A stretch of 64,000 nucleotides of DNA from Dipylidium caninum. Its lineage: Eukaryota; Platyhelminthes; Cestoda; Cyclophyllidea; Dipylidiidae. The notes beneath the pieces were generated by a model that did no database searches, was not told the origin of the DNA, and saw only the letters and a list, made by a program, of their open reading frames with translations. The translations under genes and the position numbers were made by a program. The DNA is taken from positions 62,001 through 126,000 of the forward strand of contig QEYB01001666.1 of NCBI GenBank assembly GCA_017562135.1, written 5' to 3'. Positions 56,238-64,000 of this stretch are shown here, one piece after another. Numbering within the stretch: position 1 is the first letter of the stretch; each line of letters starts with the position of its first letter.

Positions 56238-58400
56238 ATGACAACTATATTATTTCTCTCCTTATCCCACTTTTGCTTACTGTTTATTGCTTTCCTTCTT
56301 ATCCCACACTTCCCATTCCCAGTGAGAGTTTCTTGATTTACCTTTTAGTTGACTTGCTTCTGCTTTTACGATGATTTAAAAACATTCCAGAGTGCATGAT
56401 GTGTTCTTTCTTTGCCAGGCCCGCGTTCACCGCACTTTACTCGCACATAAAGAGGAGTTTTGGAAGGGTAAAGAACATCTAGACAATCGTCGAATCGATG
56501 TAGGAGTTAAAAGACAATGGCTAGCAAAGTCCAGGTATCTTCATTTCAACCTTTCGGCCTGTAGGTGCTTAACATCTCGAGGGTCGGCGGGTCTATTTAG
56601 CAGAATTCCGTTCAATTTAGCGTTGGAGGAAGTGTTGCGTGAGAGAAGTGTTATGGGATTCATCCCTCCGTTTACTATCAGATTACTGAATCCCAGATGA
56701 TGAAGAAAGGAAAATATCTTCGCGATCAGTGACAGACTTTTGACCCTCCGCGCCTCCCTCCATCCACCGATTGACGTTGAGGTCATGTGAATGGCACCAA
56801 AGGCGCCCTCATTATCACAATAATAAAAATTGCCTCTCAATGCCTCAAACTCACATCTCCCGATCAGTTATATCATCCTGGTGCCTCGAGTGGCTTTTCG
56901 TTTAAATCCACACGCGGTGGGAAACAAACGCCCAAGAGACACGGTGAATAGTCAGGACGAAAGAGAGTCGGTTGCAAGAAGAAAAAGAACAATAAGTTTT
57001 GCAGATTTGTGCCTCCACTCCCGAGGCAGACTTCGGTGGAGCAGTCTGCGTGGCTGTGGAATGGGGAAGGCGAAAAGTTGGCCTGCCCAACACGGCGTCG
57101 AAAAGGCCATTTGCCCAGTGAGGTACCATCGACTCAGAGCTACGCCTTAATTGGGAGCTGGGAGGAAAATTGGTCACTCATTACGTGCCAAATGGACTTT
57201 TGGACGTTATAAAACTGTTTAATTAAGGGGTTTTCCCCGCGCTTGTACTACTCCACGCACACAGCTCTCTAAGCAGGAGATTGACGAGTGGACACACTCT
57301 TAATTCGCCAAGTGAGAGGTCGTGCCAGTGGTGCTAAGTAATCGTCGTTTCAACTCTCCGAAGTGTTTGGTCGCAGCCTTCCAGAGTGGCCGAGAGTGAA
57401 GACCACGCTGCATCGGCGTCCTCGGTGGTCTTCGACATCGCTTGACTGCGTTAACTTTCTTCCTAGAACTCGCCTCCGCTGGCGTGGGAGAGGCGAACAC
57501 AGAGGAGGAAGGGTCCTCTTCTCAAGGGGAGAAAGCTGATCACTGCGGTGTTTGTTTTTCTCGGAGAGATTTAGGTTTCATGTCCACTCCCCGCGGCCAA
57601 AGGTGACAGGCGGGTGGCTCTAGTGATGCCGATCCACCACTACGAGTTCTTCAACACTCCGATGCCAATCACGTCAAATCTTCTTCATGCTTGAACAACC
57701 ACTCGGTCTCTGGAGGCACAAGAGACCACAAAACCGTTGGAAATCTAACATTTTTCTTTGAGAAGAATATATTTTAATGCGCTACCAGAGCATTGAGGGC
57801 GGCCACTCAATCCTCCTACCTCGTCAGCCGGTTGCAGCGTGGTGTCTCTCTTCCTCAGCTACCACTTCGCCTTCCCGAAGGCTGTCCGCATAAAACATCG
57901 CCACACTCCACGTGCCCGAGACATTAAACCTGCCTTTCTATTCTTACACCGTCCGTCGACCTTCGTGTAGCCTTAACAACCGGCGGCGTTGATGTGGCAT
58001 CAAAAGAAGTCGAGAGGGAAGTTGTTACAACAGGTATGTTGTGTCATCCTGCTGTTCCGACTTTTAGCGCCAGACCTCAAGCGAGCGAATTCACACACTG
58101 CCGAGACGCTTTTGGGAGGAGAAGAGAGGTGTGTTTACGCCTTCCTACAATGGGCAAACCGCCTGCCGGCTTGTGTGAATCATCCGGACACAAAGTGATA
58201 ATCCCACGTCCTCTTCCTACTGGCTCCACCGAGCCAGCGAGTTTGCGTCGAGTGGTGTAAGTGCAACTGCGTAAACAAAGTCAAGTGAACCATCCACGTC
58301 GGGTGTATTGTTTAGACTTCAAGTACTCTGCCAGTGATCTCCTCTTCTTCAACTATCCTTCACCTGATCTGCCACGAAGACACAAGTCACAGACATGACG
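56238..58400. other. Gene-poor, GC-richer region
   Basis: Several short ORFs in all frames but no motif, splice pattern or family signature that I can defend. Confidence 0.4.
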
Positions 58401-58479
58401 GAGAGGGAAAAGTGGATTGCAGACGCAGATGCGAGTCTTGTGGGCGGTAGGTTTTTGTTTTTAGTGCCGATGACGCTTT

Positions 58480-58718
58480 GGGCGTATTTTGCTCAATACT
58501 TCCTGGGATTTGGGGGCAGAAATCGTGAGACAATCTCCTGACGCGGTGCCATTATGCGATGTGGCGGTATCAGATCAGCAGAGGACGCTTTGAGGGCCGC
58601 TTCCACTCCGCAGAGATTTCAGTGGGCACATCTTGGCCCACCACTGGGAACAGGAAGATGTCCACTAACCACAGTGCTTTGCTTTCTCTGTCCACCGTTC
58701 GGCCAGCCGATGCGGCGG
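58480..58718 (+). repeat. Local duplication, copy A
   Basis: Starts GGCGTATTTTGCTCAAT and shares with copy B the near-identical block GCGATGTGGCGGTATCAGAT plus its continuation, the segment around CTTGGCCCACCACTGGGAAC, and GGCCAGCCGATG at the end. It lacks two insertions of about 36 and 26 nt present in copy B. Confidence 0.85.
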
Positions 58719-58955
58719 AACACAGACAAAAGAAAAACGCCAGTTTCATATCTTTCAATCTAATATTAGAGTCCTTCTTGTTAGAGTTTGTACCTCTCGC
58801 ATAATGGTGCAAAACTCCCTCGCTGTTTTTCTACGCCAGAAGATCTACATGACTTCTTGACCGCGCGTTCATGCTTGAGGCATTGGAGTCTGCTTCCTTG
58901 ATGGTCTTTCTTGAAAACAGAAGTGAAGCATGACGAAGGACCAATGATGCCTCGT

Positions 58956-59262
58956 GGGCGTATTTTGCTCAATATTTTTCTTTCATGGGATTAGTGGACA
59001 GAAATCGTGAAAATAACCTCCTGATGGGGTCTTTTCATCATGCGATGTGGCGGTATCAGATCAGCAGAGGACGCTTTGAAGGCCGCTTCCAATCCAACTT
59101 TCAAACAACACCTTCCACATGTGCATCCGCAGAGACTTCAGTGAGAAGAGAAGGTGCTGGGACGTGGCCACATCTTGGCCCACCACTGGGAACAGGAAAG
59201 ATGTCCACTAACCACGGTGCATGGCTTTTTCTTTCCACTGTTTGGCCAGCCGATGTGGCCGC
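58956..59262 (+). repeat. Local duplication, copy B
   Basis: Direct repeat of copy A at an offset of about 476 bp, longer by two internal insertions. In both copies the same frame reads MWRYQISRGRFEGRF and, further on, KMSTNH followed by LSTV-PAD. Confidence 0.85.
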
Positions 59263-61215
59263 GAGGATGGAAATCGAGAGTGTCTTACCTCATACCAACG
59301 ACGAGGCTCTCACCGGACTGCTTCCGAACAAATACGGTGAATTCCTCGGTTGGAAACTATGAAAGGGCGTGTGGGTATAAGTAGAAAACATAAACCTACT
59401 GCATCTCATTATGTATTGTAATGTCGACAAAATAGTTTTGTGTTTTTCGAAATAATATAAATTTTTTCTACCGCTCATAAACGGTGTTAAGCATTATCAT
59501 TGTCGTTATTTATGATGATTTCTTGCGCATCCCATCTTCGAGGAATTTTTCATCTTTGGATGACAAATAAGGACACAGTGATTGTTAGATATCATCTGTA
59601 TTTTTGAACCTCCTTTTTTTCAAGAAATATTGTAGGGACAAAAACATGTGGTAGTGGAAGGATGCTGAGTTTGGCGAATGTACTGGATGGAACAGAATTC
59701 GTAGGCCACGTGTTTTTAACTTCTTGACGAGCCAAAAAAGCTGCGGGTGGCATGGCATTATCGGGATGCAGTCTGATGTTCTCCTTCTTCAACATCGTCG
59801 GATACTTTTATTTGCACTGCTGTCTTAAAATCATCCACTGGTTGACACTGTTCTTCAGAGTCGAGCTAATTCCTTCAATCTTAAAAGATCATCATTTGTA
59901 AGGCCTCAAATGTTCCGCTACAAAAACAATCGTTTGTTCAAGAGACAAACCACTTGCAAAAAGGGTGCCGTTGTTGGCATCTTTGTTGGTTAGTTGGTCT
60001 GCTGAATACTCGCCGCGGCACCACCTCAATGACTGCGGCTTCACCGTCCCACGTGAGACGAGGAGTTGGTCACTCGCCAAATCACCACTGGTAGGCGTCA
60101 TTTGCAACGACGGCAACTGTCCTCTTCCATCAATCCCATTTGCATAGGGAGGATTGGATTGATGGTGAGAGTGGAACAGAAGCGGCAATAGTGCCTCCTC
60201 CGAGTGTGCATTTTTCCATTTGCCTCGCAAAGTATCTTGTACTTTGGCGGGCTGATGACGACGAGTTTGGCCTTGGGACCATTGCATCCGCTGCAGCCTC
60301 ACTCAGCCTCATCGCGCCTCATCACGCCCCGCCCCCACCCCGCCCCCTCAGGGTGTCCCCACCCACACGTCGTTTAACTGTCTCGCATAATCAAGCGACA
60401 TGCGAAGCGGTGAAAGCTTAATGAGAACAGTACTTTATTCACACTTACACGCACACAAGCAAGCAAGCAAACACACACACACGCATCCAGGACCGCCAAG
60501 TATTCACTCGGGTGTACACAATTATTTCCCATCTGTTGGTTCGGGCCCAAATAGCGGAGGAGAGAGACATGGCTGAGTATTCGGCAATGCGCCTGCCAAT
60601 TTGGACGTCCTTCGTCATTTACCTCGACGACTTAATGCTCTTCATGCTTGGCAAAAAAATAAATTCTTTTGAGGCGGAATTGACCACCCGCATTGTTCAT
60701 TGTCTTGGCATTTGGGGTTTTGGAAGACATTTGTAATCGCGGGGGCCTGACGCGTTCCACTGAGGGAGGAGGTGAGCTGCCAGGAACGCTCTAAATTCAA
60801 CAAAGCAGATCTCTCTTGGAATGGTAGTAAATGCTGAAAGGAAGTCACTGGTACCGCTTCACAGCCCCGAATGTTGAGTAAAATCTCGTCTCCGTTCACC
60901 TACCTCTCAGAATCAGTTGTCCAATTTGCGTTGCGCTGAGTAGCATCACACAAGGTGTACAAATCTCAATGATATATCTCTACGACATCACTCGATCTTG
61001 GAGGCTGAGTAGACTGAAAAACGGGGCCTCCTGACTTTGTGAAGTTTTCATGGAGTAAGTAGATTTGTTGTTGACGAGTCGCGATGGCCCAAATAACTTG
61101 TTTGACCAGCGTGAGAGGCAGCAGAGTTGGCGTGAAGAGTCCTCGCCAATCATTCCGGTGTCGAAGATGGCATCACCTGAACTGTCGAATCTACTCAGGG
61201 GATTAACTTTGCATT
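59263..61215. other. Gene-poor region with hairpin and AC repeat
   Basis: Contains an inverted repeat around 60125-60166 (arms CCATCAATCC and GGATTGATGG) and an AC-rich tract at about 60444-60486. No gene supported. Confidence 0.45.
60125..60166. repeat. Short inverted repeat (hairpin)
   Basis: Arms CCATCAATCC and GGATTGATGG are separated by about 20 nt and can pair perfectly. Confidence 0.6.
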
Positions 61216-61224
61216 TTTGTCCGT

Positions 61225-61370
61225 CGAAGTTCATGTAATTGACTTCTTCTCATCCTTCTCGACCTTCTTGACCTTCTCCCCTTGTCCTCCGCCCCCCCCC
61301 ACCCCCCCCCCACCCGCCTCTTTTCCTCCACTTTGTCCTCATTCTCTCACTTCTATTTCTCGTCCTAATC
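61225..61370 (+). repeat. Long polypyrimidine/poly-C tract
   Basis: Almost uninterrupted C/T sequence containing C9-A-C10 at 61292-61311 and ending near a CAG at about 61372. It resembles an exaggerated splice acceptor tract on the plus strand. Confidence 0.75.
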
Positions 61371-61373
61371 CAG

Positions 61374-61487
61374 GTTCTACACGCCCCCCTCGTCCTTTCT
61401 CCTCTCGTTGGCTAGTTGCACTTCAGAGGAGACCGACTGGAGACGCCAAGTCGGCACACCTTTCAACGTCTGCGGTCAGATGAGTTA
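61374..61487 (+). CDS. Possible terminal exon after the polypyrimidine tract
   Basis: From the CAG acceptor, one frame is open for about 37 codons (FYTPPSSFLLSLASCTSEET at its start) to a TAG. The acceptor context is excellent, but no upstream exon or family is recognised. Confidence 0.2.
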
Positions 61488-61731
61488 GGAGGAGGCCTTC
61501 ACTTAGGGTGGTTTAACACGGCGGTATGACATTTTGCTTGAGTGCAGAGTTCACAACAGGGCATTTTCGTCTCGCTACCTCGAGACAAAACGCGACACTT
61601 GAGCAGACGGTGTAGAATCTCGGGTCTTAGAAGACGATTATCGACGAAGCCACACCGCCCGACCTGCCTCCATGAAGGCCGTCACCTGACTCCACCGGAC
61701 ACGAGGTGAATGTCATCAGCGTACGACTATT

Positions 61732-62433
61732 TCATCCCGGTGTCCTCCTCACTAGCCGTAAAACGCCACACGACAGTAAGTGGCCTGTCCTGTGACAAAT
61801 TCGCGTCTGTTCGCAGCCTCTCGGCAAAAGACGCCGCGTCTTGACGCCCTCGGGTGGAAAGATGGGTGGGGGTGGAGGGGTGAAATTCCCATCGCCCATT
61901 CTATATTCTACCTTGTCGGAGACAGTCAAGCTGCAGTGTCTAATGAAAGAGGAGTAGCAGAGAGCATTTTTGTCCAAGGGGAAATGGAAAAGCGGAGAGG
62001 ATTGACATCTCTTCTCAAATTCGCAATTTGCACCTGCCTGTCTGTGGCAGCAAGACAAAAGTGAATACATCACCGACCTCCTCGCTTTTGCCAGTGTCCA
62101 CTGTAGTCTTCGTGAGCGTGGAAACTGCACGCCAATGGAGATGGCGGTGGCTGGTGACTGTCCGACCAAAGCCTCCCATCTCCTCTTCTCGAGCGCTGAG
62201 GGGCTCAGTGCAACCCGCTCACGACTGTCATTTAATGCGCCCACTTCACCACACACCCCATCCATAATGCGAGCATTTGCCCCTCTGTCCAGCTGAACTC
62301 TCACCTTGTGAATGGCAGATGGGATGGGGCACCGGGCCTGTCCATCTTCGCGGTCTCTTTTCAGTGTGGCAGATATTTCTGTCGCCATGTGTGCTCCCGT
62401 GGAGGCTCTCGTTCGTACGTGGGTCAAAACCAC
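61732..62433 (-). other. Long unassigned antisense ORF, 233 codons
   Basis: Longest open frame of the right-hand region. It contains a poly-Pro run (TPPPPPIFPP) and an Arg-rich first half. The region is GC-rich, which lengthens chance ORFs, and no motif supports a product. Confidence 0.2.
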
Positions 62434-63049
62434 GAAACGGGCGTCAATGTTTTGTCGGCGTTCAGCTTTAAAGGCATTCTACTAGCTCATTTTTACAAAT
62501 TTTCCACTTTTTCTATCTCACTCTCATTTTAATTTTGGTGGAAGTCAGATGGAGACACAGTGCGACTCACATCTGCCCTTCCTCGTGCGAGTTCAGTGTG
62601 GAGCATAGCGCAGGTCGACCACCTTCGGCAACCTCCACTGCCGCTTTCAGACGTGGATCCACTAAAGAAAATAATTACTTGAAATCGTTTCCACCCATTT
62701 GGTTCTGGCAATTTGAGCGATGCGAAGGGGGCGTGCCTCGAGGCGGACAGTCGGTCCATGTTGACAAGGAGGAAGAAGTTGGGAAGACTGTGGATTCCCC
62801 TCCGCACACGGATCCACTCGTCAACTTGCGTCTGCACTACGGACTTGCCACAGAGCTACGACGAGGGGGCTGTGTCAAAATGTCTGTGTGAGATAAATGA
62901 GAGAGCAAACAGAAGGGACTCAAACCCGTCGGTCGCGTGAACTGATGCAAGTGCAGATAATGCAGTGAGTGTGGCCGAATTCAGAGCAAATCTCCACTGG
63001 TGGTGAGAAGTGGAAAGCGTATGACGATGGAAAAGGGTCGAGCAAATGC
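62434..63049. other. Unassigned sequence
   Basis: No supported gene; several overlapping short ORFs on both strands. Confidence 0.35.
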
Positions 63050-63243
63050 GGGTGGATAAGAATGCACCGCCGAGACACGTCTCTAAGGGGAGATTCTGTC
63101 GCAGATGGCATTATAATTGCTGTGGGGCGGAATGCCCGAGGCGGGTTCGGGCACAACAGGGGCGGAGCCCGTTGCCATGCGGGAAGTTGACGTCGAGCAT
63201 GAGAAGAATCTCGTGGGGATCAAACAACCAACGTTGCTCAATC
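63050..63243 (+). repeat. Diverged duplication, copy 1
   Basis: Shares order and wording with copy 2 at 63786-64000: GTGGATAAGAATGCACCGCC at one end and CCGTTGCCATG to ACGTTGCTCAA at the other. The middle is more diverged. Confidence 0.55.
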
Positions 63244-63785
63244 ACTGCGGGACAGTATTACTGGCGGATGAAAACACACGACGACAACATGAAACTAAGA
63301 TTCGTGTCGAGAAAGTAAATAACCTCGCCGCAATGTGACAGCTTGACCACATCCGCCACTTTAACAAGATGGTCCGTCAGCCCACCGATTATTAACAGTT
63401 GCATAAACAGCAATTATTTTTAGGGTAAAAAGTAATAGTAGTATTGTTATAAAGAACCTTTCGTAGTTTATTAACCCCAAAAATAAAGGATTTTCTCCAC
63501 CAGGAATTTCTGTCCATTTCTATGGCAACAAATTTGCGACACACAGCACATGTTTACCTGCCACGTCTTTGGCTCTCTATTTTTATCGCTCAGTGTACAC
63601 ATGTTGACGCAGCAAATCAACAAAAATAAAGTTGATTCCCGTTAATTTGTGGTGTGCAACGTCACTGTTTTGCATGCGAGTTTGAACAAGGCAGAAATGC
63701 CACGGAGAGGTGGGGGAATTTTAGAAAAAGTGTTTGGTTTCGTTTGGTTTGGCTTGATTCACGTTAGTGGTAAGAGAAAACAAGT

Positions 63786-64000
63786 GGGTAGATGAAAATA
63801 CGCCACCAGGACACACCCCTGAGCCGAAATTTCGCGAAAAAAATTGTGTTTAGTGCATGGTGGGACACCGAAGCAGTGGAAATTCACTATTCTGGGCCGG
63901 GATACCGCAAGGCGAACGCAGAGCAGCGACGGAGTCCCATTGCCCTGAAAGTCATGTCTGAAAGGAAGTTTGTCAGGAAAAAACAGCCAGCATTGTTCAA
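63786..64000 (+). repeat. Diverged duplication, copy 2 (runs off the window)
   Basis: Begins GGGTAGATGAAAATACGCCA and ends CCAGCATTGTTCAA at the window edge, parallel to copy 1 about 735 bp earlier. The end of copy 2 reads PIALKVMSERKFV in one frame; copy 1 reads PVAMREVDVEHEKN at the same place. Confidence 0.55.

Overview
The window reads as nuclear DNA of a flatworm, most likely a cestode (tapeworm). The reasons are interrupted animal-type genes with conserved products, a mixture of multi-kilobase introns and ultra-short introns of about 28-43 bp, splice acceptors directly upstream of start codons as expected for spliced-leader trans-splicing, and an 18S rRNA 5' end whose sequence looks cestode-like to me. 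The genus cannot be fixed from the sequence alone.

Layout. About 1-23.3 kb (+): the 3' part of a group I p21-activated kinase (PAK) gene, in at least six coding exons separated by 2-5 kb pyrimidine-rich introns; its CRIB-encoding 5' exons lie outside the window or were not recognised. The last intron carries an antisense insert holding the first ~170 nt of 18S rRNA and the spacer upstream of it. 23.3-27 kb: intergenic, with one small candidate ORF. 27-33.5 kb (-): PSMD14/Rpn11 (5 exons) and, only 88 bp downstream, SMARCAL1 (14 exons), arranged like a trans-spliced operon. 35-37.3 kb (+): a DMAC2/ATP5S-like leucine-rich-repeat gene with a tiny antisense ORF in its first intron. 38.1-38.5 kb (+): an intronless 138-aa orphan. 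39.5-39.9 kb (-): ribosomal protein uS10/RPS20. 41.5-54.9 kb (+): a 17-exon cytosolic purine 5'-nucleotidase (NT5C2-like) gene with a one-base frameshift in exon 7. 55-64 kb: GC-richer, gene-poor sequence with degenerate local duplications, simple repeats and a few open exon-like stretches I cannot assign.

The genes are mostly housekeeping: proteasomal deubiquitination, replication-fork remodelling, complex I assembly, translation, purine nucleotide turnover and Rac/Cdc42 signalling. They do not form one pathway; the strongest architectural link is the PSMD14-SMARCAL1 tandem. Exon boundaries were placed by eye from family conservation, reading phase and splice consensus. The sums for PSMD14, SMARCAL1 and RPS20 give uninterrupted frames of normal length. 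I found no convincing tRNA, CRISPR array or intact transposon.
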